In this document: positions 1-10,113 of the stretch, piece after piece | How positions within the stretch are numbered: the stretch's first letter is position 1 | Layout of the letters: each line of letters begins with the position of its first letter | Source of the DNA: Bacteroidota bacterium | GTDB taxonomy: Bacteria; Bacteroidota; Bacteroidia; B-17B0; Aurantibacillaceae | Assembly (NCBI GenBank): GCA_013298715.1 | Contig: JAAFIQ010000020.1 | Span: forward strand, 1-64,000 | DNA length: 64,000 nt | Direction of reading: 5' to 3' | Notes under the pieces: generated by a model | Seen by the model: only the letters and a program-made list of their open reading frames with translations | Database searches by the model: none | Told to the model about the DNA's origin: nothing | Program-made: the position numbers and the translations under genes

Positions 1-658
1 TTGGTACACTCTCTGGTTGCGGACGCAAAATGCTTAAGGTATGCAACATTCCAACTCTATCTTCAACTTTTTCGCCCATACCAATAATTCCGCCACTACA
101 CACTGTTAAACCAGCCTTACGCACATTATTTATGGTGTTTAATCTATCATCGTAAGTGCGTGTAGAAATAATGTTGTTATAATTTTCTTCAGACGTATCA
201 ATGTTATGATTATAGGCATACAAACCAGCATCTGCCAATTTTTTTGCTTGGTCTTCGGTTACCATTCCTAAAGTAGCACACACTTCTAAGCCTTTGCTGT
301 TAATGGTTTTTACCATATCTAGTACTTTGTCAAAATCTTTGTTATCACGCACTTCACGCCAAGCTGCACCAAGGCACATACGGCTAGCACCGCCAGCTTT
401 TGCATTATCGGCACATTCGCTAACTTCTTTTACATCCATTAGTTTATGAACTTTAACCTCAGTGTGGTAACGAGCTGCTTGTGGGCAGTAGGCACAATCT
501 TCGGGGCACCCGCCAGTTTTGATAGAAAGTAAAGAACTAATTTGCACTTCACCAATTTTGTGGTGTTGTTTGTGCACCTCAGCTGCTTGCGCTACTAATT
601 CTAATAATGGGGTGTTATATACTTCTAATATTTCTTGTTTGGTCCAGTTTTTAATCAT
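1..658 (-). CDS. bioB: Biotin synthase BioB (3' end outside window)
   Basis: Radical-SAM enzyme that inserts sulfur into dethiobiotin in the last step of biotin synthesis. The first 219 residues are visible. They include the radical-SAM cluster loop CPEDCAYC (CxxxCxxC) near residue 53, followed by the family motif [11 protein letters not shown] and the YNHNIDTS strand. The start is the ATG at 656-658 ([10 protein letters not shown]). The gene runs off the left edge, so its C-terminal third is not seen. No TAnnTTTG promoter is evident in the 78 bases upstream. Identification is firm. Confidence 0.95.
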   Translation of the reverse strand, partial: MIKNWTKQEILEVYNTPLLELVAQAAEVHKQHHKIGEVQISSLLSIKTGGCPEDCAYCPQAARYHTEVKVHKLMDVKEVSECADNAKAGGASRMCLGAAWREVRDNKDFDKVLDMVKTINSKGLEVCATLGMVTEDQAKKLADAGLYAYNHNIDTSEENYNNIISTRTYDDRLNTINNVRKAGLTVCSGGIIGMGEKVEDRVGMLHTLSILRPQPESVP

Positions 659-736
659 AAAGCAAATAATTCTTTAAAGCATAAATATACAAAAAAGACT
701 TTAAGTTTTATAGGAGATTTTAATTTGTTAATCGTT

Positions 737-1504
737 TTACTTAAAGGAAATTGGAATGTTAAAGTAAGATTTTACACGTTTGCCTTTTAGGCGTGCAGGT
801 TTCCATTTAGGCATTCGCACTAACACTTTTTGAGCCTCATCATCGCATTCTCTACACTCAGTAATACCTTTCATTACAGTAATATTTTGTATACTTCCAT
901 CTTCAATTACAATAAATCTTAGGTATACTTTTCCGTATGCAAATTTATTTTTTGGAGCTTTAATATTTCTCGAAATAAATTCTATCATTTTTGAAATTCC
1001 GCCAACAAATTCTGCGTTTACAGACGAAGTATCATTTGGGTTGAAACTAATAGAATCAACTAGCTTGATGCTATCAATTGCCTTCTGAGAATAAAGTTGC
1101 GAGTAAACATTTCTAAATTTAACCAATAAGATTGAAGTATCTTTTAATTTGTATTTAATTTTATATTCCTCTAATTTATAATCTTTAGGTTGGGGCTCTA
1201 CTAATTTGATTGTGGTGTCAATTTTACCACATGTTTTTAAGAAAGGTTTGTAGGCCTCGTTATATTCATAGTAACAAGCATATGCTAAGTCTTCGCAATA
1301 ACCTTGCTTATTCGCCATTTTCCCCCTACAATTTGCTCTCTCAAAGTAATGATATCCACTTGGGAAATTTTTTATTATTAGTGTGTAAAGCGAATCAGCT
1401 TTTTCGTATTCGTTATTAAAAAAGTAGTATGAAGCAGAGTTTTGAGAGTTTAATTGTTGAATTACTAATAAAATAAAAAACAATATTTTAAAATGAATTT
1501 TCAC
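737..1504 (-). CDS. TonB C-terminal-domain protein (periplasmic)
   Basis: 255 residues with an N-terminal signal peptide (hydrophobic 'ILFFILLVIQQ', then Q/N). A repeat-like middle segment (Tyr/Cys-rich, about residues 25-95) resembles short Bacteroidota TPR-like regions. The C-terminal ~90 residues match the TonB C-terminal fold: 'GKVYLRFIVIEDGSI', then a conserved Cys pair (ECREC) and 'MPKWKPARLKGK'. It is not a classical TonB, because it has a cleavable signal rather than a Pro-rich linker behind a membrane anchor. The gene lies 14 bases downstream of panB and is probably co-transcribed with it. The function of this subgroup is unknown to me. Confidence 0.8.
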   Translation of the reverse strand: MKIHFKILFFILLVIQQLNSQNSASYYFFNNEYEKADSLYTLIIKNFPSGYHYFERANCRGKMANKQGYCEDLAYACYYEYNEAYKPFLKTCGKIDTTIKLVEPQPKDYKLEEYKIKYKLKDTSILLVKFRNVYSQLYSQKAIDSIKLVDSISFNPNDTSSVNAEFVGGISKMIEFISRNIKAPKNKFAYGKVYLRFIVIEDGSIQNITVMKGITECRECDDEAQKVLVRMPKWKPARLKGKRVKSYFNIPISFK

Positions 1505-1518
1505 ATCAAATAAATAAA

Positions 1519-2334
1519 CTAATATTGCTCTTTCTCGTTAGGAAAATTTTTGCTCTTTACATCTCCAATGTATTGTTTAAAGGCATTGCCCATACTTTCG
1601 TATAAGTTTGCATAGCGGCGTAAAAAACGCGGACTAAACTCGTGTGTCATACCCAGCATGTCATGTGTTACAAGCACCTGCCCATCTACACCACTCCCAG
1701 CTCCAATTCCAATAACAGGTATGGTAATGGAGTTGGCAACTTTTGTAGCAAGCGCAGCCGGAATTTTTTCTAAAACCAGGGCAAAACAGCCATATTGCTC
1801 CAGTAATTTGGCATCTTCTACCAAACGCTCTGCTTCATCTTCTTCTTTAGCTCTAACCGTGTAAGTTCCAAATTTGTAAATACTTTGTGGTGTAAGTCCT
1901 AAATGCCCCATTACAGGTATGCCAGCTGTTAAAATACGTTCAATACTATCTTTAATTTCTCGTCCGCCTTCAAGTTTTACACTATGCGCACCGCTTTCTT
2001 TCATAATTTTTATGGCAGAATTTAATGCTTCTTTTGAGTTGGCTTGATAAGTTCCAAATGGCAAATCTACTACCACCAAAGCTCTGTTAATGGCTCTAAT
2101 AACGCTACTAGCATGATAAATCATTTGATCAAGTGTTATTGGTAAGGTGGTTTCATGACCTGCCATAACATTACTAGCACTATCTCCTACTAGTATAACA
2201 TCTATCCCAGCATTATCAATAATTTTTGCCATGGTATAATCGTATGCAGTAAGCATAGATATTTTTTCGCCATTGCGTTTCATCTCTTGCAAGGTATGCG
2301 TTGTTATTTTTTTTATTTCTTTGTGAACTGACAT
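1519..2334 (-). CDS. panB: 3-methyl-2-oxobutanoate hydroxymethyltransferase PanB
   Basis: Transfers a hydroxymethyl group from methylene-tetrahydrofolate to 2-oxoisovalerate to make ketopantoate (pantothenate/CoA pathway). Its 271 residues are the normal family length. The metal/substrate loop [13 protein letters not shown] is at about residues 48-60. [14 protein letters not shown] and [11 protein letters not shown] follow in the family order, and the late motif is [18 protein letters not shown]. The ATG start gives MSVHKEIKK. Identification is firm. Confidence 0.96.
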   Translation of the reverse strand: MSVHKEIKKITTHTLQEMKRNGEKISMLTAYDYTMAKIIDNAGIDVILVGDSASNVMAGHETTLPITLDQMIYHASSVIRAINRALVVVDLPFGTYQANSKEALNSAIKIMKESGAHSVKLEGGREIKDSIERILTAGIPVMGHLGLTPQSIYKFGTYTVRAKEEDEAERLVEDAKLLEQYGCFALVLEKIPAALATKVANSITIPVIGIGAGSGVDGQVLVTHDMLGMTHEFSPRFLRRYANLYESMGNAFKQYIGDVKSKNFPNEKEQY

Positions 2335-2353
2335 AAAAATATAGGTTATAAAA

Positions 2354-2373
2354 GTAACAAATAATATTGTTAC
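2354..2373 (-). terminator. Candidate intrinsic terminator downstream of the MuiA-like gene
   Basis: Perfect 7-bp stem GTAACAA / TTGTTAC with a 6-base loop. On the minus strand it is followed by TTTTAT. It sits in the 62-base gap between the MuiA-like gene and panB, both on the minus strand, so it would separate the two units. The stem is AT-rich and the call is tentative. Confidence 0.4.
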
Positions 2374-2396
2374 GGTTTACTCTTAGTGAAAATTGA

Positions 2397-4121
2397 TTAA
2401 AAAGATGGTGAAGATACGGTTCTATATTTTCTGCGCATTTTTTTATATTTAGGATATTTGCTAGTGTAGCCCATTTTAATGAGTTTGGTTTCGTTTGGTG
2501 CTAATAAAAATTTCCAAACTAATTTGCCCGTGGCTTTGTCGTATTCAGCATTAGAAGATTCGTTTAAGGTAATATCTTCATCGGAGTTAGTAGCCAGCGG
2601 AATTTGATCTTCAACCACTAAAAAAATTGTTGCATCTCGGGTGTTTTTAAAAGTTATTTCGTACTTTAAAACTTGTTTTTCGTTATTACCTACGATAACC
2701 CTATTAAATTCTTTTTTCAATTCTTTACGCGTTATTTGTATTTTTTTATCTCTACCTAACGAAACGTTTAACGAATCTTCTAAATCTAATGTTTTAATTA
2801 TTGTTTTACCAATAAATGAGCCTCCAAAATACACACTCGCCTCACCAGTAACCAAATCGGGCAAATCTGCTAAAGACATTTTGGCTTGTAAAAATGCTTC
2901 TTTTTCTAAAGAAGGAACAGCTTTGTATTCATATAGTGCTGGTACATTTTTTTCTAAAACATCTACGGTGTATGGTTTAGAATCTGAAAAAATGCTGTAG
3001 GGTTGATCAATTGTAAATTCTGTACTCAACATATCAACTTCAATTTTTTGGAATTGTACTTTTGGTATTTGTTTTCTTTTTTTATTGCCAAAATTTTTAT
3101 CTGAATCATAAACAATCTCAACTTCGTTGAGTTCACTGTTGGAAACAACTCCATTTTGGTTGTTTACCAAATCCTCAATGTTTGCGGAAACTGCGGGCAT
3201 TTGCTCTTGCCCTAAATACCAGTTAGACAAGGTTGGTGCATCAATACCGACTTGGGGGTTAGCAGTTGATAAAGTTATTTTTATGTCTTTCCAATCTAAG
3301 CCAGAATTGTTAAACAACACACCCCTGTACACCAATTTAACGGGTTTGCCTGTTCCTTCTGTTCTCAGGTCGTATTTAGGTGTCCAGCCTGCTGTTGGCA
3401 CATTGTATTTAAAGTTAATTGTGCTTTCTAAATCTCTATTGGCCAAAAGGGTAACAACTATATCGCTTGTTGGCGGATTAATTTCGTTATTCAACTCGTT
3501 TAATTGTTTTCTGAATTTTAGTTTACTTGCATCAAGGTAGTTTTTATTTTTTTTACTCTTTAAAATCATAGCATTTATCTCTGCGCATCGTTTACGATAA
3601 AAGTCGGCTGCTTTTTCTGTTTCTAAAACGGTAGCGCCAACTTGCCCGCCAATAGATTGATTTTTGAACAACAAACCTTTTTCCGTTTCTAAGGTTTCAA
3701 TTTCTAATTTTATTAATTCTGATTTATCATTATAAAATTCTAAACTGTCTTGCAATTTTTTAATTACATCGTTCTCTTTTTTTGTATCTAAATAATTTAA
3801 TTTTGTTTTTAAGTAAAGTACCGTAACATCATTATTTTCAGGAGTTAAATTAATACTTCCCTCATCTAGCTTGGCAGATAATCCGTTAAAGGTTACGTTG
3901 TTTTTTCCTTTTTTTAATTTAATTTTAGAAACATGGTTAAGCTCAGCCCCAGTTAAAAAAACAGTTACTTTATCAACAATAGAGTTGGCGTTAAAACTAT
4001 TTTCTTGACCTATAATACAATTACTTTGTAAGCCAACAACTAAAATTAGTAACACAATAAAATGGTTCTTTGCGCTCTGAGTGAGGCTATTTTTTGTATT
4101 CATTATGTGGTAGTTTTTCAT
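2397..4121 (-). CDS. MuiA-family protein (DUF4140/DUF4139)
   Basis: 574 residues. An N-terminal hydrophobic segment (about residues 20-40) acts as a signal peptide. The DUF4140-type N-domain begins 'VDKVTVFLTGAEL', a long Lys/Glu-rich coiled coil covers about residues 115-205, and the C-terminal DUF4139 beta-rich domain contains 'YDLRTEG' and 'LSTANP'. This is the usual layout of mucoidy-inhibitor MuiA family proteins, whose biochemical role is unsettled. The start could also be the ATG at 4103 (MNTKNSL), which leaves a cleaner signal peptide. Only 2 bases separate it from the upstream porP-like gene, so the two are coupled. Confidence 0.85.
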   Translation of the reverse strand: MKNYHIMNTKNSLTQSAKNHFIVLLILVVGLQSNCIIGQENSFNANSIVDKVTVFLTGAELNHVSKIKLKKGKNNVTFNGLSAKLDEGSINLTPENNDVTVLYLKTKLNYLDTKKENDVIKKLQDSLEFYNDKSELIKLEIETLETEKGLLFKNQSIGGQVGATVLETEKAADFYRKRCAEINAMILKSKKNKNYLDASKLKFRKQLNELNNEINPPTSDIVVTLLANRDLESTINFKYNVPTAGWTPKYDLRTEGTGKPVKLVYRGVLFNNSGLDWKDIKITLSTANPQVGIDAPTLSNWYLGQEQMPAVSANIEDLVNNQNGVVSNSELNEVEIVYDSDKNFGNKKRKQIPKVQFQKIEVDMLSTEFTIDQPYSIFSDSKPYTVDVLEKNVPALYEYKAVPSLEKEAFLQAKMSLADLPDLVTGEASVYFGGSFIGKTIIKTLDLEDSLNVSLGRDKKIQITRKELKKEFNRVIVGNNEKQVLKYEITFKNTRDATIFLVVEDQIPLATNSDEDITLNESSNAEYDKATGKLVWKFLLAPNETKLIKMGYTSKYPKYKKMRRKYRTVSSPSF

Positions 4122-4123
4122 GA

Positions 4124-5029
4124 TTAAAAAATAAATTTAATATTAATTTCATTGGTAAACAACTTTTGTGGTTGCAATTGTAATTCGGCACCATACACTA
4201 TAACAATTTTTGAAGTAATGTAACCAAGTTTAGCAAGAGGTGCATTGTATTGATTTAAGTTGCTTCTAAAACCAAAGCCAAAAGCCAACCCTGCCTTGTA
4301 ATTTAAATGAAGCTGTAATGTTTGATGGGATAAATTTCTACTTGTTGAAATCGAATCTGAAGAAAAATTATTTATTGTAGTATTGTTATATGTATAATAA
4401 AATACCGCATTTTGTTTCCTTGTAATAGGTACAAAATATTTTAGGAGTGCAAAGGTATTGTTGAATGTGGGGCCAAGCGAATGACTTTTATTAAATGTTA
4501 GCTTATTTGGTTGATGCGAAAAACTCATAGATAATCTATCGTAACAGAATAAAATACCTAAATTAGTGTTATAGTATATTTGCTTATTTGAATGAAAGAA
4601 GCTCGTATCCGTATTACTGAGTGGATTCAAATAAAAATTACCACTAATGTTTTCTCTAGAAACAGCGACGCCAAAACTTACACTTACTTCATTAAAAAAG
4701 AGCAAATGATAACCAATTCCTAAATTATATTTTGCAGTGCTATAATTTTTTTGCTTTTCGTAAAAACTTCCAACATGAAAACCAATGTTTTGTTTTTTTA
4801 GAAATGCATTGGCGTAAACTTCTCCATCTTGTTGAAGCTTACTAAATCTAACGTTCGCATTGGCTTGATTTACCACCCATGTTCTAATAAAATTATTGTT
4901 AATAGCACAGTAAGCAGGGTTATAACGGCTTGGATTACTTGCAGGATTGTTGGTTAATATCACTTGCGAAAAGAGATTAATTTGCCAAAAGAGCGCTATT
5001 GCAAGTAATATTTTTTGAAGGGAATGAAT
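4124..5029 (-). CDS. PorP/SprF-family T9SS-associated outer-membrane protein, non-canonical start
   Basis: The C-terminal ~280 residues look like the PorP/SprF beta-barrel family linked to type IX secretion: an early 'NPSRYNPAY' motif, followed by alternating barrel strands. The first ATG/GTG/TTG codon in frame is GTG 4961-4963, which would remove the export signal. The frame stays open upstream and encodes a convincing signal peptide (QKILLAIALFWQINLFSQ), but from the stop at 5063-5065 to 4964 it holds no ATG, GTG or TTG. I place the start tentatively at ATT 5027-5029. The alternatives are a lost start codon or a sequence error. It is coupled to the MuiA-like gene and divergent from ispG. 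Confidence 0.7.
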   Translation of the reverse strand: MHSLQKILLAIALFWQINLFSQVILTNNPASNPSRYNPAYCAINNNFIRTWVVNQANANVRFSKLQQDGEVYANAFLKKQNIGFHVGSFYEKQKNYSTAKYNLGIGYHLLFFNEVSVSFGVAVSRENISGNFYLNPLSNTDTSFFHSNKQIYYNTNLGILFCYDRLSMSFSHQPNKLTFNKSHSLGPTFNNTFALLKYFVPITRKQNAVFYYTYNNTTINNFSSDSISTSRNLSHQTLQLHLNYKAGLAFGFGFRSNLNQYNAPLAKLGYITSKIVIVYGAELQLQPQKLFTNEINIKFIF

Positions 5030-5090
5030 GCCTAAATATAATGAATAATTAATCCAAATATTTTATAGGCTTAATTCAACTTTTTTCTTC

Positions 5091-5098
5091 TATTTTTG
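5091..5098 (+). promoter_or_regulatory. Candidate -7 promoter element TATTTTTG of ispG
   Basis: TATTTTTG matches the Bacteroidota -7 consensus TAnnTTTG and ends 21 bases before the ispG ATG, which predicts a leader of about 15 bases. No clear -33 TTTG is seen. It also argues against a start at TTG 5096, which lies inside the element. Confidence 0.55.
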
Positions 5099-5119
5099 TT
5101 ATCTCTTCAAACAATAACC

Positions 5120-7060
5120 ATGAATTTTAATTCTTTAAACTACTGCAATAGCCTTAATAAATATAGCCGTTTTGTTACGCGTGAAGTAACAATAGGCGAC
5201 TTAAAAATGGGCGGAACAAATCCTATACGTGTACAAAGTATGACTACTACAGACACGATGGATACGCTTAAAACAGTAGAGCAAAGCATTCGTATGATTG
5301 AAGCGGGTTGTGAATTGGTGCGTATTACAGCACCTAGTTTAAACGATGCTAAAAATTTAGAAGTTATTAAAAAGGAATTAAAGAGTAGGGGATATAACAC
5401 TCCTATTTGTGCAGATATACATTTTACGCCAAACGCAGCCGAATTTGCGGCACGCGTTATTGAAAAAGTGCGTGTTAACCCAGGCAACTACGCCGATAAA
5501 AAAAAGTTTGAAACAATTGATTATACCGATTCTGCTTACGAAGCAGAGTTAGAGCGCATTAGAGAGCGCTTCACGCCCTTGGTTAAAATTTGTAAAGAAT
5601 ATGGCACTGCCATGCGTATTGGCACAAACCACGGTAGCTTAAGCGATCGTATTTTAAGCCGTTATGGTGATACACCTTTAGGCATGGTTGAAAGTGCTTT
5701 GGAGTTTTTAAGAATTGCCGAAGAAAATAATTACCACAACATTGTAATTAGTATGAAGGCAAGCAACACGCAGGTTATGGTGCAAGCTTACCGTTTACTT
5801 GTTGCTAAAATGATTGAAACCAACCGAAATTACCCCTTACACCTAGGAGTAACCGAGGCAGGCGATGGTGAAGATGGAAGAATTAAATCAGCGGTTGGAA
5901 TTGGTACCTTATTAGAAGATGGTTTGGGAGATACTATACGCGTTTCTTTAACCGAAGAGCCCGAATTTGAAATTCCTGTAGCAAAAAGTTTGGCCGATAG
6001 ATATTCAAACAGAGAAAAACATACACCAATACCAGAAATTAAAAATTCGTTACCATACAATCCGTTTGAATACCAACGCCACCAAACAAAACAACTCGTA
6101 AATTTAGGAGCAAACAATGTACCCCGCGTAATTGCTGATTTTAGTGATAGAGCCGAAATTACCGCTGCCTCTTTATTTGCCGTAGGTTTAAATTACTCGG
6201 TACCCTTAGATAAATGGAATTTAACCGATCTTGCGGCAGATTATATTTATGCTGGAAGTAACCCAATTAATTTCGAAATTCCGGGTACGCTAGGAATTAT
6301 TTACAACAGTGAAGTTTGGAAAGCAAATAAAACGCAAACAAGAGCTTATCCTTTGTTTTGCGCTAATGAGTTCTTTGAATCCAATGAAAAATCGAGTGAA
6401 TTAAATTTTGTAGCAGTTGATATAAATTCCTTAACACCAGATTTTGTTTCCAAAATAAAAAATGAATCTGCTGTAACACTTATATTAGATTCTTTTAACC
6501 TCCACACCATGCCAGAACTAAGGCGTATGGCAATATTATTGAAAGAAAGTAATGTAAATTGCCCGCTCGTAATTAAATGCAATTATGCTAATTTATTTGA
6601 ATCTGATTTTCAACTCTACAGCAGTACCGATGTTGGAGGCTTGTTATTAGATGGTTTTGGAGATGGCATTTGGATAAAACAAAAGCAATGTGTTTCGCCA
6701 CAAATAAATAACTCAACTGCATTTGGCATTTTGCAAGCCACGCGCACCCGAATAAGCAAAACAGAATACATTAGTTGCCCAAGCTGCGGACGAACCCTTT
6801 TCGATTTACAAGAAACAACACAAAAAATTCGCGAGCGCACGCACCACCTTAAAGGCGTAAAAATTGGAATCATGGGCTGTATTGTAAATGGCCCTGGTGA
6901 AATGGCAGATGCGGATTACGGTTATGTGGGAACTGGTATTGATAAAATTAGTCTTTACAAAGGGAAAGAAGTGGTTAAGAAAAATATTACCAGCGCAACT
7001 GCTGTTGATGAACTTATCAGTTTAATTAAGGAACAGGGGGATTGGGTAGAAAAAGTTTAA
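5120..7060 (+). CDS. ispG: 4-hydroxy-3-methylbut-2-en-1-yl diphosphate synthase IspG (long form)
   Basis: Iron-sulfur enzyme of the MEP isoprenoid pathway that converts MEcPP to HMBPP. The N-terminal TIM-barrel motifs are clear (GGTNPIRVQSMTTTDT, RVNPGNYADKK, RIGTNHGSLSDRI, EAGDGEDGRIKSAVGIGTLL). The C-terminal [4Fe-4S] domain has SCPSCGRTLFD and MGCIVNGPGEMADADYGYVG. About 250 extra residues (roughly 280-530) lie between them. This is the inserted domain seen in Bacteroidota, Chlamydiae and plants, so 646 residues is normal here. The ATG at 5120 is chosen because it starts MNFNSLNY just after the promoter element. Confidence 0.95.
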   Translation: MNFNSLNYCNSLNKYSRFVTREVTIGDLKMGGTNPIRVQSMTTTDTMDTLKTVEQSIRMIEAGCELVRITAPSLNDAKNLEVIKKELKSRGYNTPICADIHFTPNAAEFAARVIEKVRVNPGNYADKKKFETIDYTDSAYEAELERIRERFTPLVKICKEYGTAMRIGTNHGSLSDRILSRYGDTPLGMVESALEFLRIAEENNYHNIVISMKASNTQVMVQAYRLLVAKMIETNRNYPLHLGVTEAGDGEDGRIKSAVGIGTLLEDGLGDTIRVSLTEEPEFEIPVAKSLADRYSNREKHTPIPEIKNSLPYNPFEYQRHQTKQLVNLGANNVPRVIADFSDRAEITAASLFAVGLNYSVPLDKWNLTDLAADYIYAGSNPINFEIPGTLGIIYNSEVWKANKTQTRAYPLFCANEFFESNEKSSELNFVAVDINSLTPDFVSKIKNESAVTLILDSFNLHTMPELRRMAILLKESNVNCPLVIKCNYANLFESDFQLYSSTDVGGLLLDGFGDGIWIKQKQCVSPQINNSTAFGILQATRTRISKTEYISCPSCGRTLFDLQETTQKIRERTHHLKGVKIGIMGCIVNGPGEMADADYGYVGTGIDKISLYKGKEVVKKNITSATAVDELISLIKEQGDWVEKV

Positions 7061-7109
7061 CAATTTTTTCACAATTTATTTATCGGAAATCAAACTTAGT
7101 TAGTCGAAT

Positions 7110-7129
7110 ATGCAAAGTTATTTTTGCAT
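7110..7129. other. Hairpin with embedded TATTTTTG in ispG-recQ gap
   Basis: ATGCAAA and TTTGCAT form a 7-bp stem around a 6-base loop. It lacks a good U-tract, so it is a weak terminator candidate for ispG. The element TATTTTTG (7119-7126) overlaps its right half and fits the Bacteroidota -7 consensus, 86 bases before recQ. The rest of the 152-base gap shows nothing further to me. Confidence 0.3.
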
Positions 7130-7212
7130 TATTCAAAATATTTTGTATATCTTTATAATAGATAAATAATTCCATTCACTCATTATAAATAGCAACTTAA
7201 TAACTAATACGC

Positions 7213-9423
7213 ATGATTGCCGAAGTAGAAACCCCTGAAATGATAGAAACTCTTAAAAGCTTTTTTGGCTTTGATAAATTTAAAGGAAATCAAGAAAAAA
7301 TTATAAAAAACGTACTTAATGGCAACGATACCTTTGTTATTATGCCAACTGGCGGTGGTAAAAGTTTATGTTACCAATTACCTGCGCTTATGAGCGAAGG
7401 AACTGCTATTGTTGTATCGCCTTTAATAGCTTTAATGAAAAACCAGGTAGATGCCATTCGTGGTTTTAGTAACGAAAGCGGTATTGCACACTTTTTAAAC
7501 TCATCGTTAAATAAAAGCGAAACCTTAACTGTAAAAAAAGATGTTTTGTCAGGCAAAACAAAGCTACTTTATGTTGCCCCTGAAACCTTAACAAAAGAAG
7601 AAAATATTACCTTTTTTAAAGAATTTAAAATTTCTTTTTTTGCAATTGATGAGGCACATTGTATTTCAGAATGGGGACACGATTTTAGACCCGAATACCG
7701 CAAACTACGCCCAATAATTGATGCTGTAGGAAACGTACCTGTAATCGCATTAACTGCTACTGCAACACCTAAAGTACAACAAGATATTCAAAAGAATTTA
7801 GGCATGATGACGGCCAGTTTATTCAAGTCATCGTTTAACCGCGGTAATTTGTTTTACGAAGTTCGCCCAAAACAAAACGTAATTAAAGAAATTATTAAAT
7901 ACGTTAAAAAGAATTCTGGTAAAAGTGGTATTATTTATTGCTTAAGCCGTAAAAAGGTGGAGGAAATTGCACAAGCGCTTCAAGTGAATGGGGTTAAAGC
8001 GCACGCTTATCATGCTGGTTTAGATGCCAAAGAAAGAGCCAAAACGCAAGATGGTTTTTTAATGGAGGATATACAAGTAATTGTAGCAACCATTGCCTTT
8101 GGTATGGGAATTGATAAGCCAGATGTACGTTATGTAATTCACCACGATATTCCAAAATCTTTAGAAGGGTATTACCAAGAAACCGGTAGGGCTGGGCGCG
8201 ATGGAGCAGAAGGAAATTGCGTTACCTTTTATAGCTATGATGATATTATTAAACTAGAAAAGTTTATGAAAGATAAGCCAGTTGCTGAACAAGAAATTGG
8301 TAAACAAATGCTTTCAGAAACTGCGGCTTTTGCAGAAACAAGCAGTTGTCGTCGTAAATTTATTTTGCATTATTTTGGCGAAGAGTTTAATGAGAAAGGT
8401 TGTAACGAAATGTGCGATAATTGTCGTAACCCTAAACAACGTTTTGAAGCCAAAGAGGATTTAGAATTAGCCATTGAAGCCGTTGCAGAATCTAAAGAGC
8501 GCCACAAAGTAAAAGATGTAATTAATATTTTAATGGGAACGCTTACTGCTACTGCAAAAACATATAAGCATAACACGTTAAAAAGTTGGGGCAAAGGTGT
8601 AGAACATGATAAGGATGATAAATACTGGCAAGCAATTTTGCGTCAGGCAATTGTAAATGGTTTCTTATATAAAGACATTGAAAACTACGGTTTAGTAAAA
8701 GTTGCAGAAAAAGGTCAAGCTTTCTTGAAAAAACCAACGAGTGTAAAATTCACCCGTGATCACGATTACAGCAATGCAGAAAGTGATAACGATGACGATA
8801 TTGCAGTTGGAGGTAAAGGAGCAGGCGCGGCAGATGAAGTTTTATATGCCATGTTAAAAGATTTGGTTAAAAAAACAGCCAAAGCCAAAGCATTACCGCC
8901 TTATGTAATTTTCCAAGAAACATCGTTAGAAGAAATGGCCATTCAGTATCCAATTACCATGGAAGAATTGACCAAAATAAGTGGAGTAGGGTCTGGCAAA
9001 GCAGTAAAATTCGGAAAACCATTTATTGAATTGATTAAAAAATACGTTGAGGAGAATGAGATTGAGCGTCCAAGCGATATGGTTATTAAATCGGTGGTTA
9101 ATAAATCTGGCTTAAAGGTTTATATTATTCAAAACATTGATAGAAAGGTGAGTTTGTATGATATGGCAAAGAGCAAAAATTTAAAAATGCCAGATTTGTT
9201 ATCAGAAATAGAAAGCATTGTAGCTAGTGGTACCAAAGTAAACATTAATTATTTTATTGACAACGAGATTGATGAAGAGAAACAAGATGACATAATGGAT
9301 TACTTTAAAGAAAGCGAAACCGATAGTTTAGAAGTGGCTTTAAAAGAGCTTGGCGAGAACGATTATAGCGAAGAAGAAGTAAGAATTATGCGTATAAAAT
9401 TCTTATCTGATTTTGGGAATTAA
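7213..9423 (+). CDS. recQ: ATP-dependent DNA helicase RecQ
   Basis: 3'-5' DNA helicase for recombination and repair. Helicase motif I ([14 protein letters not shown]) is at about residue 45, the DEAH box with [14 protein letters not shown] at about 146, and motif [12 protein letters not shown] at about 320. The RecQ zinc site has four cysteines (SSCRR, then GCNEMCDNC, about 378-412). A winged-helix RQC region follows, and an HRDC-like domain (about residues 535-610) contains [17 protein letters not shown] further ~120-residue acidic tail occurs in Bacteroidota RecQ. The start is the ATG at 7213. It is followed 24 bases later by wbqC. Confidence 0.95.
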   Translation: MIAEVETPEMIETLKSFFGFDKFKGNQEKIIKNVLNGNDTFVIMPTGGGKSLCYQLPALMSEGTAIVVSPLIALMKNQVDAIRGFSNESGIAHFLNSSLNKSETLTVKKDVLSGKTKLLYVAPETLTKEENITFFKEFKISFFAIDEAHCISEWGHDFRPEYRKLRPIIDAVGNVPVIALTATATPKVQQDIQKNLGMMTASLFKSSFNRGNLFYEVRPKQNVIKEIIKYVKKNSGKSGIIYCLSRKKVEEIAQALQVNGVKAHAYHAGLDAKERAKTQDGFLMEDIQVIVATIAFGMGIDKPDVRYVIHHDIPKSLEGYYQETGRAGRDGAEGNCVTFYSYDDIIKLEKFMKDKPVAEQEIGKQMLSETAAFAETSSCRRKFILHYFGEEFNEKGCNEMCDNCRNPKQRFEAKEDLELAIEAVAESKERHKVKDVINILMGTLTATAKTYKHNTLKSWGKGVEHDKDDKYWQAILRQAIVNGFLYKDIENYGLVKVAEKGQAFLKKPTSVKFTRDHDYSNAESDNDDDIAVGGKGAGAADEVLYAMLKDLVKKTAKAKALPPYVIFQETSLEEMAIQYPITMEELTKISGVGSGKAVKFGKPFIELIKKYVEENEIERPSDMVIKSVVNKSGLKVYIIQNIDRKVSLYDMAKSKNLKMPDLLSEIESIVASGTKVNINYFIDNEIDEEKQDDIMDYFKESETDSLEVALKELGENDYSEEEVRIMRIKFLSDFGN

Positions 9424-9447
9424 TTAATTTAATTAGTTCTTTTTAGC

Positions 9448-10089
9448 TTGAACACAATTTGTAGTACCGCATACTTGCCCAATTTACACTACTTGTTTTA
9501 TGTAATTAATAGCAACGAAATTACAATAGAACAATTTGAATTTTACGAAAAACAAAGTTTTAAAAATCGCACACATATTTTAACCGCTAATGGGGTTTTA
9601 AGTTTAACCATTCCTGTGCTAAACAATCATGGCAAATCGTGTGTAAAAGATATTAAAATAAGCTATAAAGAAAACTGGCAAAAGCAACATTGGGGCGCAA
9701 TTACAAGCGCCTACAAAAACTCTCCCTACTTTGATTTTTTTGAAGACGATTTCAAAGGATTTTATTCTCAAAAAATGGAGACGTTGCTCGATTTTAATAC
9801 CCAACAATTAACTACTATTTTAAAATTACTCCAACTAAAAAAAGAAATTAGTTTTACAAGTTCTTACAATTACAATATTCAAGATAAAATAGACACACGG
9901 CGTATAATTCATCCAAAACTAAGTACTAGTGTTGATAAAAACGTTACCGAAGCCCTTGCAAAACCTTATTACCAAACCTTTGGCTACAGACATGGTTTTA
10001 CGCCTAATTTAAGTTGTTTAGATGCTTTGTTTAATATAGGATTAACTACTAAAGAGTACCTAAGCTCCAATTTTGTTTTAGAAACTTAG
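9448..10089 (+). CDS. WbqC-family protein
   Basis: 213 residues matching the WbqC family: an opening 'AYLPNLHYLFYVINSNEITIE', a 'SFKNRTHILTANGVLSLTIPV' stretch and 'WGAITSAYKNSPYF'. Family members occur near O-antigen genes or as stand-alone copies, and their activity is not established in most genomes. The start is TTG at 9448, since no ATG or GTG precedes it before the in-frame stop at 9430. It lies 24 bases after recQ and is probably co-transcribed. Confidence 0.85.
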   Translation: MNTICSTAYLPNLHYLFYVINSNEITIEQFEFYEKQSFKNRTHILTANGVLSLTIPVLNNHGKSCVKDIKISYKENWQKQHWGAITSAYKNSPYFDFFEDDFKGFYSQKMETLLDFNTQQLTTILKLLQLKKEISFTSSYNYNIQDKIDTRRIIHPKLSTSVDKNVTEALAKPYYQTFGYRHGFTPNLSCLDALFNIGLTTKEYLSSNFVLET

Positions 10090-10093
10090 TTAG

Positions 10094-10113
10094 AAATTAT
10101 TCTTTAATAATTT
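10094..10113. terminator. Candidate bidirectional terminator between convergent genes
   Basis: Perfect 8-bp stem AAATTATT / AATAATTT with loop CTTT, placed where wbqC (+) and a T9SS cargo gene (-) converge. It coincides with the codons of the cargo protein's terminal Lys-Ile-Ile-Lys-Glu, so it may be only a by-product of coding. The pairing is all A-T, so stability is low. Confidence 0.35.

Noticed and set aside
5096-5119. TTG start giving an 8-residue longer IspG
   Set aside because: This TTG lies within the TATTTTTG promoter element and the following ATG begins the conserved N-terminus.
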